Shown: positions 32,508 to 43,264 of the stretch, in pieces
Layout: every line of letters begins with the position of its first letter
Numbering within the stretch: the first letter of the stretch is position 1
NCBI RefSeq assembly: GCF_015354445.1
Contig: NZ_JADKYT010000001.1
Span: forward strand, 930,001 to 994,000
DNA from: Methylophilus sp. QUAN
GTDB taxonomy: Bacteria > Pseudomonadota > Gammaproteobacteria > Burkholderiales > Methylophilaceae
Length of the DNA stretch: 64,000 nucleotides
Reading direction: 5' to 3'
Notes under the pieces: model-generated
The model's database searches: none
The model's input: only the letters and a program-made list of their open reading frames with translations
Told to the model about the DNA's origin: nothing
Made by a program: the position numbers and the translations under genes

Positions 32508-34430
32508 ATGCCTGTAATCCGCTTGCCTGATGGGTCGTCCAGAAGTTTTGAACAGCCGGTGACCGTGGCCGATGTTGCGTTGAATATTGGTGCTGGTCTG
32601 GCGAAAGCCGCGCTGGCGGGTAAGGTCACGTATTCAGGTCAGGAAGCTAAACTGGTCGATACCAGTCATCTGATTGAGCAGGATGTGGACCTCGCCATCA
32701 TTACCGATAAGAACGATGAAGGTCTGGAAGTGATTCGTCACTCCACCGCTCACTTGCTGGCTTATGCGGTGAAAGAGCTGTTCCCGGATGCGCAAGTGAC
32801 CATTGGCCCGGTCATTGATAATGGTTTTTACTATGACTTCAGCTATAAGCGTCCGTTTACGCCGGACGACCTGGCAGCCATTGAAAAGAAAATGGCTGAG
32901 CTGGCGAAAAAAGACGAAAAAGTCGAGCGCAAGGTATTGCCGCGTGATGAAGCGGTGGCTTACTTCAAGAGCATTAACGAGCATTATAAGGCCGAGATCA
33001 TTGCCAGCATCCCCAGCAATGAGGACGTGTCTTTGTATTCTGAAGGCAACTTCACTGACTTGTGCCGTGGCCCGCACGTGCCGAATACCGGCAAGCTCAG
33101 GGCGTTTAAATTAATGAAGCTGGCCGGTGCTTACTGGCGCGGCGACAGCAACAACGAAATGCTGCAACGCGTATACGGCACCGCCTGGCGCAACAAGGAT
33201 GAGCTGGAAGCCTATCTGCATATGCTGGAAGAGGCTGAAAAGCGCGACCACCGCAAACTGGGCAAGCAACTCGACTTCTACCATATGCAGGATGATGCAC
33301 CAGGGATGGTGTTCTGGCATCCGCGTGGCTGGGTAATCTGGCAAGAGGTCGAGCAGTATATGCGAGCCAAATTTAAAGAGTACGATTACCAGGAGGTGCG
33401 TACGCCAACGGTGCTGGACAAAACCCTGTGGGAAAAATCCGGCCACTGGCAAAACTACCGCGACAATATGTTTGTCACGCAGTCGGAAAGCCGCGATTAT
33501 GCGGTGAAACCGATGAACTGCCCTGGCCATATCCAGATTTTCAACAGCAGTTTGCACAGCTACCGTGATTTACCATTACGTCTGGCAGAGTTCGGTTCCT
33601 GTCATCGTAATGAGCCATCTGGCTCCTTGCATGGCTTGATGCGCGTGCGTGGCTTTACCCAGGATGATGCCCATATCTTCTGTATGGAGTCACAAGTCGA
33701 GGCTGAGGTAGCCGACTTTATCAAGATGCTGTACGAAGTCTACAAGGACTTTGGTTTTGACGATGTGATCGTCAAATTATCTACCCGCCCGGAAAAGCGT
33801 GTCGGCACCGAAGAGGCCTGGGATATGGCAGAAACTGCCTTGGCTAACGCTATTAAAGCCAATGGCCTGGAGTTTGAATACCAGCCGGGTGAGGGTGCGT
33901 TTTACGGCCCGAAAATCGAGTTTACACTTAAAGACTCGCTGGGGCGTATGTGGCAGTGCGGTACTATTCAGCTCGACCCTAACCTGCCTGAGCGCCTGGG
34001 TGCGGAGTATGTCGCTGAAGACAATACGCGTCAGCGGCCGATTATGTTGCACCGCGCCATTGTCGGTTCGATGGAGCGTTTTTTGGGTATTTTGATCGAA
34101 AACTTTGCTGGCGCGATGCCGGTCTGGTTGTCGCCTGTGCAGGTCATGGTGCTCAATATTTCTGATGGTCAAGCCGATTATGTGCGCCAAGTGGTTGAAA
34201 AATTGAAGAAAAATGGCATTCGATGCGATTTTGACTTGAGAAATGAGAAGATTACCTATAAAATACGCGAACATAGTTTGCAAAAGTTGCCATACCTGAT
34301 CGTGGTGGGCGACAAAGAAATGCAAAATGGTCATGTGGCCGTACGTACCAGAAAAGGTGAAGATCTGGGTGTGATGTCGGTAGAAGCGTTTGTAGCGCAC
34401 ATACAGCAAGACATCCAAAACCGGGTCTAA
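32508..34430 (+). CDS. thrS: Threonyl-tRNA synthetase
   Basis: ThrS charges tRNA-Thr. The 640-residue protein has an N-terminal TGS domain (about 1-62), the editing domain (about 63-225, with [12 protein letters not shown]), the class II core (about 240-535, with [12 protein letters not shown] and a zinc site) and the anticodon-binding domain (about 540-640). A purine-rich AGAGAGAG precedes the ATG. It heads the block thrS-infC-rpmI-rplT-pheS-pheT-ihfA, as in E. coli. No E. coli-like autoregulatory leader was identified. Confidence 0.97.
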   Translation: MPVIRLPDGSSRSFEQPVTVADVALNIGAGLAKAALAGKVTYSGQEAKLVDTSHLIEQDVDLAIITDKNDEGLEVIRHSTAHLLAYAVKELFPDAQVTIGPVIDNGFYYDFSYKRPFTPDDLAAIEKKMAELAKKDEKVERKVLPRDEAVAYFKSINEHYKAEIIASIPSNEDVSLYSEGNFTDLCRGPHVPNTGKLRAFKLMKLAGAYWRGDSNNEMLQRVYGTAWRNKDELEAYLHMLEEAEKRDHRKLGKQLDFYHMQDDAPGMVFWHPRGWVIWQEVEQYMRAKFKEYDYQEVRTPTVLDKTLWEKSGHWQNYRDNMFVTQSESRDYAVKPMNCPGHIQIFNSSLHSYRDLPLRLAEFGSCHRNEPSGSLHGLMRVRGFTQDDAHIFCMESQVEAEVADFIKMLYEVYKDFGFDDVIVKLSTRPEKRVGTEEAWDMAETALANAIKANGLEFEYQPGEGAFYGPKIEFTLKDSLGRMWQCGTIQLDPNLPERLGAEYVAEDNTRQRPIMLHRAIVGSMERFLGILIENFAGAMPVWLSPVQVMVLNISDGQADYVRQVVEKLKKNGIRCDFDLRNEKITYKIREHSLQKLPYLIVVGDKEMQNGHVAVRTRKGEDLGVMSVEAFVAHIQQDIQNRV

Positions 34431-34473
34431 TTTCGGGTATTCGTGCGGCTTTGTTTATTGTTAGGGGATTGTT

Positions 34474-35040
34474 ATAGCTCAAGATAAAGATACACGCATC
34501 AATGGCGACATTACTGCGCCACAAGTGCGTTTGATTGGTGTAGATGGTGAACCGTTAGGTGTGATGACTCTGAGAGAGGCCTTTGCCAAAGCGGAAGAAG
34601 CTGATATTGATATTGTTGAAATTGCACCAAATGCCGCACCACCTGTGTGCCGTTTGATGGATTATGGCAAATTCAAATACGCCGAGAGCAAGCGTCTGCA
34701 TGAGCAAAAACTGAAACAAAAACAGGTGCAGATTAAAGAGGTCAAATTCAGACCTGGCACCGATGACGGCGATTACAATATTAAATTGCGCAACATCATC
34801 CGCTTTTTGGGTGATGGCGATAAAGCAAAAATTACCTTGCGCTTCCGTGGTCGTGAAATTACGCACCAGGAATTTGGTTTGGCTTTGTTGAAACGCCTTG
34901 AGGCAGATTTAACAGAGCATGCATTGGTGGAGCAATATCCTAAAATGGAAGGCCGCCAGATGGTGATGGTCTTGGCGCCAGCGAAGAAAGCTGTGCCGGT
35001 GGCCAAAAAGGCTGAAAAAGCAGCACCAAGCGAAGAATAA
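34474..35040 (+). CDS. infC: Translation initiation factor IF-3, probable AUA start
   Basis: IF-3 prevents 50S joining and checks the start codon. The family N-terminus [21 protein letters not shown] is only in frame if translation starts before the first GTG at 34525. The upstream frame closes at TAG 34462. AGGGG at 34463-34467 is the ribosome-binding site, so ATA at 34474 (six bases later) is the best start; ATT at 34468 would abut the site. The resulting 188 residues are normal. E. coli infC starts with AUU, which IF-3 itself discriminates against, giving feedback control; the same logic is likely here. It lies 43 bases after thrS. Confidence 0.9.
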   Translation: MAQDKDTRINGDITAPQVRLIGVDGEPLGVMTLREAFAKAEEADIDIVEIAPNAAPPVCRLMDYGKFKYAESKRLHEQKLKQKQVQIKEVKFRPGTDDGDYNIKLRNIIRFLGDGDKAKITLRFRGREITHQEFGLALLKRLEADLTEHALVEQYPKMEGRQMVMVLAPAKKAVPVAKKAEKAAPSEE

Positions 35041-35065
35041 GGTTTTTAAGTAGTACAAGTTTTTT

Positions 35066-35100
35066 GGAGTAATACGGCTAAATTGGCTGCCTAGTTACTC
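35066..35100 (+). promoter_or_regulatory. Possible L20-type leader structure before rpmI
   Basis: GAGTAA (35067-35072) pairs with TTACTC (35095-35100) to close a 22-base loop just before the rpmI ribosome-binding site. L20 represses rpmI by binding the infC-rpmI region in E. coli, so the position fits. No specific L20 motif could be confirmed by eye. Confidence 0.3.
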
Positions 35101-35126
35101 TTTATTCAACCTCTAAGGAGAAAAAA

Positions 35127-35324
35127 ATGCCAAAGATGAAGACAAAGAGCAGCGCGAAAAAGCGCTTCAAGTTCTTGGGTAACGGTAAAGTGAAGCGTAC
35201 ACACTCTCACTTGCGCCACATTCTGACCAAGAAAACCACCAAGCAAAAGCGTAAGCTGCGCGGTACTTCCATTATTTCTGCGACTGACGTGAAACGCGTC
35301 CGCGCAATGATGCCAACACAATAA
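35127..35324 (+). CDS. rpmI: 50S ribosomal protein L35
   Basis: The 65-residue basic protein begins [20 protein letters not shown] and contains [18 protein letters not shown], diagnostic of L35. AAGGAG precedes the ATG. It lies between infC and rplT, the universal order. Confidence 0.97.
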   Translation: MPKMKTKSSAKKRFKFLGNGKVKRTHSHLRHILTKKTTKQKRKLRGTSIISATDVKRVRAMMPTQ

Positions 35325-35334
35325 GGAGACCGAC

Positions 35335-35694
35335 ATGCCTAGAGTAAAACGTGGTGTCATTGCACGCGCTAAACACAAAAAAGTTTTAAATGCTGCTAAA
35401 GGTTACCGTGGTCGTCGTAAGAACGTCTACCGTGTTGCCAAACAGGCGGTAATGAAAGCCGGTCAATACGCATACCGTGACCGTCGTCAGAAAAAACGTC
35501 AATTCCGCGCACTGTGGATTGCCCGTATCAACGCGGCAGCCCGTGAAGCTGGTTTGACATACAGCCGTTTCATGAACGGTCTGAAAAAATCTGCGGTTGA
35601 AGTTGACCGTAAAGTACTGGCTGATCTGGCCGTGTTCGACAAAGCTGCTTTTGCTAAATTCGTAGAATTGGCTAAAACAGGTTTAAGCGCCTAA
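35335..35694 (+). CDS. rplT: 50S ribosomal protein L20
   Basis: The 119-residue protein starts [28 protein letters not shown] and binds 23S rRNA early in 50S assembly. The length is standard (118). It lies 10 bases after rpmI with an AAGGAG site. In relatives it also represses its own operon by binding the leader. A terminator or attenuator follows before pheS. Confidence 0.97.
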   Translation: MPRVKRGVIARAKHKKVLNAAKGYRGRRKNVYRVAKQAVMKAGQYAYRDRRQKKRQFRALWIARINAAAREAGLTYSRFMNGLKKSAVEVDRKVLADLAVFDKAAFAKFVELAKTGLSA

Positions 35695-35704
35695 TCAGAC
35701 CTAC

Positions 35705-35733
35705 CAAAAAAAGAGGCTGCGGCCTCTTTTTTT
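35705..35733 (+). terminator. Terminator or attenuator between rplT and pheS
   Basis: AAAAAAGAGGC, loop TGCG, GCCTCTTTTTTT. It lies 11 bases after rplT and 37 bases before pheS, so it may end the ribosomal transcript or attenuate pheST expression. No phenylalanine-rich leader peptide is visible in the short gap. Confidence 0.85.
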
Positions 35734-35757
35734 ATTTTAATGTTACTTAAAACTTGA

Positions 35758-36771
<1,014 letters not shown>

Positions 36772-36822
36772 TTCAATCGCCAGATCACTTTAAATACCGA
36801 ATTTATACAGGGTTAGACACAT

Positions 36823-39171
36823 ATGCAGTTCTCCGAACAATGGTTACGTTCCATGGTGAATCCATCACTGGATACCGCGCAACTTGGTCACGCATTGACC
36901 ATGGCCGGTCTGGAAGTGGAAGAGTTAACCCCGGTCGCACCGGCGTTTAGCCATGTGGTGGTGGCCGAGATTCTGGAAGCAGCCAAACACCCGGATGCAG
37001 ACCGCTTGCAAGTGTGCAAAGTGAAGGTGGGTGAAGAGGTGCTGCAAATTGTCTGTGGCGCTTCTAATGCACGCGTGGGTATCAAAATACCATGTGCGCT
37101 GGTAGGCGCTGAGCTGCCTGGCATTCAGATCAAACAGGCCAAAGTACGTGGTGTAGAGTCTTTTGGTATGTTGTGTTCTGCCAAAGAGCTGGGCATTGCG
37201 ACCGAAGCCAATGGCATTCTGGAATTGCCAGCAGATGCCCTGGTGGGTCAGGATATTCGCGAATACCTGAACTTGAATGACAGCACTTATACGTTAAAAC
37301 TGACGCCTAACCGTGCCGATTGTTTAAGCATTCTAGGCATCGCCCGCGATGTCGTAGCGATGACCGGTGCACCAATCACGACGCCTGAGATTGCAGCGGC
37401 GACGATTAGCAGCAAGCTGACCAAAGCGGTCAGCCTGAATGCTGCAGAGGCTTGCCCTGCTTATTATGGCCGTGTGATTGAAGGTGTGAATGCACAAGCC
37501 AACACGCCTGACTGGATGGTGCGCCGTTTAGAGCGTAGCGGCATCCGCAGTATCAGTGCCCTGGTCGATATCACCAACTATGTGCTGCTTGAACTGGGTC
37601 AGCCTATGCATGCGTTTGACTATGCGCTGTTGCAAGGTGATGTAGCCGTACGTTTTGCCAACGCTGGTGAAAAGCTGGCCTTGCTCAATGACACTGAAGT
37701 GACTTTAAAGGCGGATGACCTGGTGATTGCCGATGGCAATGGATCGGTTGCCTTGGCGGGGGTGATGGGCGGTAAACCTACTTCTGTTACCGATGCTACA
37801 CAAGCTATCTTCCTGGAAAGCGCTTTCTTTACGCCAGACGTCATGGCAGGTAAAGCGCGCCGTTTGGGCTTGAGCACAGACTCCTCTTACCGTTTTGAAC
37901 GCGGTGTGGACTTTGGCAACACCTTGAATGCGCTGGAGCGTGCGACAGCATTGGTGCTGGAGATCTGTGGTGGTCAGGCTGGTGCTGTGACCGCGGTGAC
38001 TGCACAACTACCTGTGCGCAAGCAAGTTGCGTTGCGTCATGCTTATCTACTGTCTATTCTGGGCATAGACGTTAGCCTGGCGCAAGTGGGTCAGTTACTG
38101 ACGCAATTGGGGTTTGTGTATACCGAGGCTAACGGTGTGTTTAATGTGAGCGCACCTAGCTTCCGTTTTGATATTGCACGCGAAGAAGACCTGATTGAGG
38201 AAGTTGCACGCCTGCATGGCTACGAGCATATCCCGGCGCTCACACCAGTCGCTTCGCTAGGCATGCTGGTCGCGCCTGAGGCTACACGCAGCAAGCACTG
38301 GTTGCGCGATGTGATGGTGAACAATGGTTACCAGGAAGTGGTGACTTACAGCTTTGTCGATGCTAGCTGGGAGCGTGATTTATATGGCAATAGCCAGCCG
38401 ATTGCGCTGAAAAACCCAATTGCCAGCAACCTGAGTGTGATGCGCTCTGGTTTGTGGGGCGGATTGCTGGATGCGCTGGATTACAACCTCAAGCGCCAGC
38501 AAACACGTGCCATGCTGTTTGAATTGGGCGCCCGTTATGAGAAGAGCGCGCAAGGCTTTGTTGAAACATTGACTTTGTCTGGCCTGGTCTACGGCAGTGT
38601 GCAGCCTGAACAATGGGCTGCAGAGGCTCGCGCTTTTGATTTTTACGATGCCAAAGCACATGTGGAGGCGCTATTTGCGCAACCGGTGCACTTTGCTGTT
38701 GAGCAACATCCTGCTTTGCATCCAGGCCAGTCTGCCCGCATTTACCTGGGTGACAAAGCGGTCGGTTGGTTAGGTAAATTGCATCCACAATGGCAGCAGC
38801 AATATGGATTAACCAGTGCCTGTTACCTGTTTGAGTTGGATGCCGATGCGGCATTGGCAACCCAGGTGCCTGCCTATAGCGAGGTCAGCAAATTCCTGCC
38901 GGTTCGTCGAGATTTAGCGATGGTCGTTGAGCAATCTGTATCAGCTCAAGCGATGATTGATGCGGTGATGAATGAGAACATTTCTCAGCTAAAACAGGTG
39001 AAATTGTTCGATGTTTATCATGGTAAAGGTGTGCCCGAAAACAAAAAAAGCCTTGCATTTCTTGTACTTATGCAAGATACTTGCAAGACAATGGTCGATG
39101 AGGAAGTGGATACGATCGTGGCACGAATCCTCAACAACTGGTCATCCAAATTTGCTGCGTCACTCAGATAA
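36823..39171 (+). CDS. pheT: Phenylalanyl-tRNA synthetase, beta subunit
   Basis: PheT carries tRNA-binding and editing functions. The order is an N-terminal OB-fold tRNA-binding domain (about 39-150), the B3/B4 editing domain (about 210-390), B5 (about 400-475), the catalytic-like core and a C-terminal FDX-ACB anticodon domain (about 688-782, KFLPVRRDLAMVVE). The 782 residues are close to the usual 790. It follows pheS and precedes ihfA as in E. coli. Confidence 0.96.
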   Translation: MQFSEQWLRSMVNPSLDTAQLGHALTMAGLEVEELTPVAPAFSHVVVAEILEAAKHPDADRLQVCKVKVGEEVLQIVCGASNARVGIKIPCALVGAELPGIQIKQAKVRGVESFGMLCSAKELGIATEANGILELPADALVGQDIREYLNLNDSTYTLKLTPNRADCLSILGIARDVVAMTGAPITTPEIAAATISSKLTKAVSLNAAEACPAYYGRVIEGVNAQANTPDWMVRRLERSGIRSISALVDITNYVLLELGQPMHAFDYALLQGDVAVRFANAGEKLALLNDTEVTLKADDLVIADGNGSVALAGVMGGKPTSVTDATQAIFLESAFFTPDVMAGKARRLGLSTDSSYRFERGVDFGNTLNALERATALVLEICGGQAGAVTAVTAQLPVRKQVALRHAYLLSILGIDVSLAQVGQLLTQLGFVYTEANGVFNVSAPSFRFDIAREEDLIEEVARLHGYEHIPALTPVASLGMLVAPEATRSKHWLRDVMVNNGYQEVVTYSFVDASWERDLYGNSQPIALKNPIASNLSVMRSGLWGGLLDALDYNLKRQQTRAMLFELGARYEKSAQGFVETLTLSGLVYGSVQPEQWAAEARAFDFYDAKAHVEALFAQPVHFAVEQHPALHPGQSARIYLGDKAVGWLGKLHPQWQQQYGLTSACYLFELDADAALATQVPAYSEVSKFLPVRRDLAMVVEQSVSAQAMIDAVMNENISQLKQVKLFDVYHGKGVPENKKSLAFLVLMQDTCKTMVDEEVDTIVARILNNWSSKFAASLR

Positions 39172-39261
39172 TATCATTGGGATAGTCATCGGATAACACC
39201 AAGGATAACAGTTGATACAACACAAGCATCTCGCATAATAAGAAGGTTCAGGGGATCGTTA

Positions 39262-39576
39262 ATGACACTCACAAAAGCTGACTTGGCCGATTTGTTGTTT
39301 GAACAAGTCGGGCTGAATAAGCGTGAAGCCAAGGACATGGTGGAAGCGTTTTTTGAAGAAGTTCGCAACGCGCTGGAGCAGGGCGATAGCGTCAAGCTGT
39401 CCGGTTTTGGTAACTTTGAACTGCGTACAAAATCCGAGCGCCCAGGCCGTAATCCAAAAACTGGCGAAGAAATCCCAATTTCTGCACGCCGTGTAGTGAC
39501 TTTTCACGCCAGTCAAAAATTAAAATTACGCGTAGAAGAACACTACGCAGAACAACCATTACAAGCACAAGCCTAA
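39262..39576 (+). CDS. ihfA: Integration host factor, alpha subunit
   Basis: IHF-alpha forms a DNA-bending heterodimer with IHF-beta. [50 protein letters not shown] and [13 protein letters not shown] are diagnostic. The 104 residues are standard. It lies 90 bases after pheT and 14 bases before a MerR gene, which is a conserved order. Confidence 0.96.
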   Translation: MTLTKADLADLLFEQVGLNKREAKDMVEAFFEEVRNALEQGDSVKLSGFGNFELRTKSERPGRNPKTGEEIPISARRVVTFHASQKLKLRVEEHYAEQPLQAQA

Positions 39577-39590
39577 TCTGACTCCCAAAC

Positions 39591-40019
39591 ATGATAGAAA
39601 CGCAAAAAGTCGCCTTGCCGCCTATCCCTGCCAAACGCTATTTCGCCATCGGTGAGGTGAGCGAGTTGTGCGGAGTCAAGCCGCACGTACTGCGTTACTG
39701 GGAGCAAGAATTCACCCAACTGAAACCGGTCAAGCGCCGTGGTAACCGCCGTTACTACCAGCATCATGAAGTTTTGCTGATTCGCAAAATCCGTGAGTTG
39801 CTTTATGAGCAAGGGTTTACCATCAGCGGTGCGCGCAATCGCCTGGATGGTGTTGATGAAAAGATAGAGAAACCACGCTCTGGCAGCGATGTTTCCAGCG
39901 CTGTGGCCGCTAATACGCAGTCACTCATCGCTGAAGAAGCTAAACTGCCAGTGGTTGATGTTGCCGCGCTCAGAGAGCAAATTCAGCAGGTGCTTCAATT
40001 GCTTAAAGCGCCCGCCTAA
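39591..40019 (+). CDS. MerR-family transcriptional regulator
   Basis: The 142-residue protein has the MerR winged helix at about 14-85: RYFAIGEVSELCGVKPHVLRYWEQEF, then RRGNRRYYQHHEVLLIRKIRELLYEQGFTISGA. The C-terminal part is short, has no metal-binding cysteines and ends in a small coiled coil. The ligand and targets are unknown. The gene almost always follows ihfA in beta- and gammaproteobacteria. A strong terminator follows. Confidence 0.9.
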   Translation: MIETQKVALPPIPAKRYFAIGEVSELCGVKPHVLRYWEQEFTQLKPVKRRGNRRYYQHHEVLLIRKIRELLYEQGFTISGARNRLDGVDEKIEKPRSGSDVSSAVAANTQSLIAEEAKLPVVDVAALREQIQQVLQLLKAPA

Positions 40020-40038
40020 AGCGTCTGCCAGGCTTATA

Positions 40039-40076
40039 AAACCGCATATTCTGCTTAGCGAATATGCGGTTTTGTT
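40039..40076 (+). terminator. Terminator after the merR-type gene
   Basis: AAACCGCATATTC, 8-base loop, GAATATGCGGTTTTG: an 11 bp perfect stem followed by T-rich sequence. The same T-rich end forms part of the next promoter. Confidence 0.85.
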
Positions 40077-40083
40077 TTATAAT
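40055..40083 (+). promoter_or_regulatory. Candidate promoter for tRNA-Pro, overlapping the terminator
   Basis: TATAAT (40078-40083) is a perfect -10 hexamer. The sequence 17 bases upstream is TTAGCG, a poor -35. It lies 42 bases before the tRNA. Confidence 0.5.
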
Positions 40084-40095
40084 GCAGCCTTCTTT

Positions 40096-40115
40096 TCGAG
40101 CAGGTTCCTGCTCGA
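40096..40115 (+). other. Hairpin in the 5' leader of tRNA-Pro
   Basis: TCGAGCAG, 4-base loop GTTC, CTGCTCGA: a perfect 8 bp stem located 9 bases before the tRNA and downstream of the -10 element. It would be in the precursor removed by RNase P. Confidence 0.6.
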
Positions 40116-40123
40116 GTCTAACG

Positions 40124-40201
<78 letters not shown>

Positions 40202-40234
40202 ATCAAACAATTCACACGCCTCCAAGTTTTAAGC

Positions 40235-40798
40235 TCAAGCTGCTACGCTCATTACATCTTCGACTTCTTTCTCTTCTGTCATCGGTTTGGCTGCAAACGG
40301 ATGACGAACCTGGTGTTCCATTTCTAATACTTGTTCAGCCGTTGGTAGATTAGTGACTGCACGGCGAATAGCAAGTTTGGTTGCCTGATAGTTCCAGTCC
40401 TGGATTTTCTGCTGGTCTTTGGCTTCCCAATGAATAAACACGCCTACGCACACAAATACATTGTCTGCTTCCGCGAGTGGAATCATGCCGTCGCGTACAC
40501 TGTCGACCACCGCTGATGCTACGCCGTATTGCGCCGGACCAAACATTTGCACGGCTTGCTGGGCGTGTTTGATATCCACTTTGTTAAACATGACGGTAGG
40601 TGGTTTGGTCATCAGGTTGGGAGCGACAACTGAGAGTAGGGCGTTGTCGCCCGGTTTTTGGTTGGTTAGCGCAATACAGAATGCTGTTTCTGCGGCGCTG
40701 CCGCGAGGACCTATAATTAGGTCAATGTGGGCGACTTCATTGCCTTCGCCGACGAGTGCTTCACCAACCATGACGCGGTTGATTTTTCTGCTGCTCAT
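40235..40798 (-). CDS. fae: Formaldehyde-activating enzyme
   Basis: Fae condenses formaldehyde with tetrahydromethanopterin to methylene-H4MPT, the entry to formaldehyde oxidation in methylotrophs. The 187 residues contain [30 protein letters not shown], with H24 at the place of the catalytic histidine, and then [16 protein letters not shown] and [10 protein letters not shown]. The C-terminus ends in an extra acidic tail (EEKEVEDVM) beyond HPFAAKP. An AAGGA site precedes the ATG. It stands apart from other H4MPT genes in this window, so it may be one of several fae copies. Confidence 0.95.
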   Translation of the reverse strand: MSSRKINRVMVGEALVGEGNEVAHIDLIIGPRGSAAETAFCIALTNQKPGDNALLSVVAPNLMTKPPTVMFNKVDIKHAQQAVQMFGPAQYGVASAVVDSVRDGMIPLAEADNVFVCVGVFIHWEAKDQQKIQDWNYQATKLAIRRAVTNLPTAEQVLEMEHQVRHPFAAKPMTEEKEVEDVMSVAA

Positions 40799-40919
40799 GA
40801 TGTTCCGTCCTTTCTTTCGTATCTACCTGTTGGGCAGATTTCTCAAGGAATACACATCTTCTGTTATTAGTTTAGAGCTTGAATTGGATGCAATGTTCCA
40901 TGCAACGGACAATGTTGAA

Positions 40920-40948
40920 ACCGTGCCTGTGTGTGTAACAGGCACGGT
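40920..40948. terminator. 11 bp palindrome between the GGDEF/EAL gene and fae
   Basis: ACCGTGCCTGT (40920-40930), loop, ACAGGCACGGT (40938-40948), perfectly complementary. No T-run follows on either strand. It lies 13 bases past the stop of the GGDEF/EAL gene and 121 bases before fae, so it may end the former or regulate the latter. Confidence 0.5.
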
Positions 40949-40961
40949 GTTGAAGATAGGG

Positions 40962-43061
40962 CTAGAAGCTCAGGTCGGGGACGATGCTAGCAGCTTGTTG
41001 TTGAGGATGTATCGTGCCGATATGGCGTGCCAGTGCCTCGCTGAGTGGCATGGGACGGTTTAAATAGAAGCCTTGGGCGTAAGCAACCCCCATGCCTTTC
41101 AGGCAGTCTAGTGTGGCTTCATCTTCGACATATTCGGCGATTGTTTGTATCTCCATCGATTGCGCGACACTTTGGATGGCTTTGGCCATCGCCAGGTCAA
41201 CTTTGTTGCTGGTGATGTCTTTGACGTAAGCGCCATCCATTTTCAGGAAGTTGACTGGTAAGTGTTTCAAGTAACTGAATGATGACATGCCGCTGCCAAA
41301 GTCGTCGAGCATGAAGCGCGTGCCCATTTTTTGCAGTTCTTTAATCAGCTTGATCGTATTGTCGATGTTAATGATGGCCGAGGTTTCTGTGACCTCGAAG
41401 CAGACATGGCTAGGGGAGATATCATAGGTTTCAAAGCAGTTCTGGATATAAGGCAGCAGTTGGGCGTCGCCTAATGACATGCCTGACAAGTTAATGCTGA
41501 CGATGAAAGGATTCACGCTGGACTGCATTTTGAACAGCGGTTGAAGTGCCATAAAGGCATGCTGAATCACCCAACGGTCTATCTTGGTCATGAGGTTATA
41601 ACGCTCTGCGGATGGCAGGAACTCAGCCGGGGGGATGATGCCGCCGTGCTCGTCACGTTTGCGAATCAGGATTTCGTAGAAGGGGGGTAATTCTTTTTGT
41701 TGCAGCGGGAAAATACCCTGGCAGTAGAGCACAAAATCATTGTGCTCAATGGCTTCGTTAATGCGGAGCACCCATTCCATTTCAACATGGCGTTTAAGCA
41801 AGACGTCATCTTCCGGATGGAATAGGTGGATTTGATTGCGGCCATTGTCTTTTGCCACGTAGCAGGCTGCGTCGGCATGGCGGGTGATTTCACCCACATC
41901 TTTTAAAGCCGTGGTGATTTCGACAATACCAATACTGATGCCGGTCTGGAACAAGCGACCTTCGTGCATGAAGCGGAAAGTTTCGACCATTTGCCGCAAC
42001 TGGGCGGCAATTTCTATGGCTTTTTCAACCTGGCAGTAGCTCAGTAGCAGACCAAACTCGTCACCACCCAGGCGCGCAAACGTGTCTTCTGCACGGATGC
42101 GCTGGCTGAGGATCATACTGATCTGGCGCAGCATTTCGTCGCCGGCCAGGTGGCCGCAGGTGTCGTTAATGACGCGGAACTGGTCAAGATCCATGTAACA
42201 GAATACATGATTGGCGCGGTGTTGTTTGACGTCCTGCAACGCTTGTTGCAGCCGCCTTTCCAGCTCCTGCCGATTGACCAGGCCGGTTAAGGCATCGTGG
42301 CGCGCCTGGTAGCGCAGCTGCGCTTGCGCGTCTTGAATGCGGTGACGCATATCGGCTTCGACATGCTGCATATCTCTTGATATTTGATTAATCGTACTTT
42401 GCAGAGACTGGATTTCCGGCAGGGTATTTTTGCCCTGGCTGACTTGTTGGCTACCGATGACAAAGCGTTTGAGGGCTGAGGTCATGTCTCGAATCGGCTG
42501 GCTGATTGAGCGGCTCACCCAGCTGACGAGGATGGAACATAGTATCAGTGCCAGCGTAATGTAGCCTACGTTTTTAATAAAGGCCTGGCGATGGTCCTCA
42601 ATCAGAGAGGCTTTGTCGATGGCGACAAACACATAGCCCAACAAACGATGCGTAGATTCAGTGGAAAATACCTTGACCATGGTGATGTCATGCGTGTTTT
42701 GCTGCATGACCATGGTGTCTTGCTGTGGCAATGTTTCGTTAATGCTGAAAGAGGTGCCCAGACTGGCGATGGTGTGATTATCGGCATCGGCAATAATCAG
42801 GGATAAATAGGGTTCCCGGTTGAGCTGGCTGGCTTTGAGCAAGCGGCCGATATAGTCCTGGCCATGTAACTCGGTTTGATTGTGTATTACCGCTGACAGG
42901 AATTTTGCGGTGGTCAGGGCATGCTGGCTGAGTTTGTCTTCTTCGTGTTGCAGTTGTTCTTTAAAGTCGAACAACAACAGAATACAGGAGAGCGCGAATA
43001 CTGGTCCGATCACGAATAACAGTAATCTGGACTGGATACTTAAGTTTTGGAAAAAGTGCAT
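40962..43061 (-). CDS. GGDEF/EAL domain sensor protein (c-di-GMP)
   Basis: The 699-residue inner-membrane protein has two membrane helices (about 13-32 and 165-184) bracketing a periplasmic sensor, then a HAMP-like segment (about 182-235). The GGDEF domain has an intact site, LGGDEF at 332-336, and may be an active diguanylate cyclase. The EAL domain has EIL (463-465) in place of EAL, but keeps DDFGSG and LKMDG, so phosphodiesterase activity is plausible though not certain. The sensor ligand is unknown. Its position just upstream of fae on the same strand could allow co-transcription if the hairpin between them does not terminate. Confidence 0.92.
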   Translation of the reverse strand: MHFFQNLSIQSRLLLFVIGPVFALSCILLLFDFKEQLQHEEDKLSQHALTTAKFLSAVIHNQTELHGQDYIGRLLKASQLNREPYLSLIIADADNHTIASLGTSFSINETLPQQDTMVMQQNTHDITMVKVFSTESTHRLLGYVFVAIDKASLIEDHRQAFIKNVGYITLALILCSILVSWVSRSISQPIRDMTSALKRFVIGSQQVSQGKNTLPEIQSLQSTINQISRDMQHVEADMRHRIQDAQAQLRYQARHDALTGLVNRQELERRLQQALQDVKQHRANHVFCYMDLDQFRVINDTCGHLAGDEMLRQISMILSQRIRAEDTFARLGGDEFGLLLSYCQVEKAIEIAAQLRQMVETFRFMHEGRLFQTGISIGIVEITTALKDVGEITRHADAACYVAKDNGRNQIHLFHPEDDVLLKRHVEMEWVLRINEAIEHNDFVLYCQGIFPLQQKELPPFYEILIRKRDEHGGIIPPAEFLPSAERYNLMTKIDRWVIQHAFMALQPLFKMQSSVNPFIVSINLSGMSLGDAQLLPYIQNCFETYDISPSHVCFEVTETSAIINIDNTIKLIKELQKMGTRFMLDDFGSGMSSFSYLKHLPVNFLKMDGAYVKDITSNKVDLAMAKAIQSVAQSMEIQTIAEYVEDEATLDCLKGMGVAYAQGFYLNRPMPLSEALARHIGTIHPQQQAASIVPDLSF

Positions 43062-43264
43062 GGATTCCAGGATGTCTGTTTAAATTGAATCAGCAGGCAT
43101 ATACACAGTCTGGCAGCAGCGCCATAGATTCCGATTCATGACATCCCCCCAGATTTCGTGTATAAGTCGCAATGATTATAACAGTAACAATTTTGCCAGC
43201 ATGTAGCTTAAATGCGTCTAATTGTTAAGTTTCTTTATCATCAACCTAGTGTATTTGTTTTCTC

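Noticed and set aside
33777-34418. Minus-strand frame of 213 codons inside thrS
   Set aside because: Antisense shadow of a conserved synthetase with His/Phe-rich nonsense composition.
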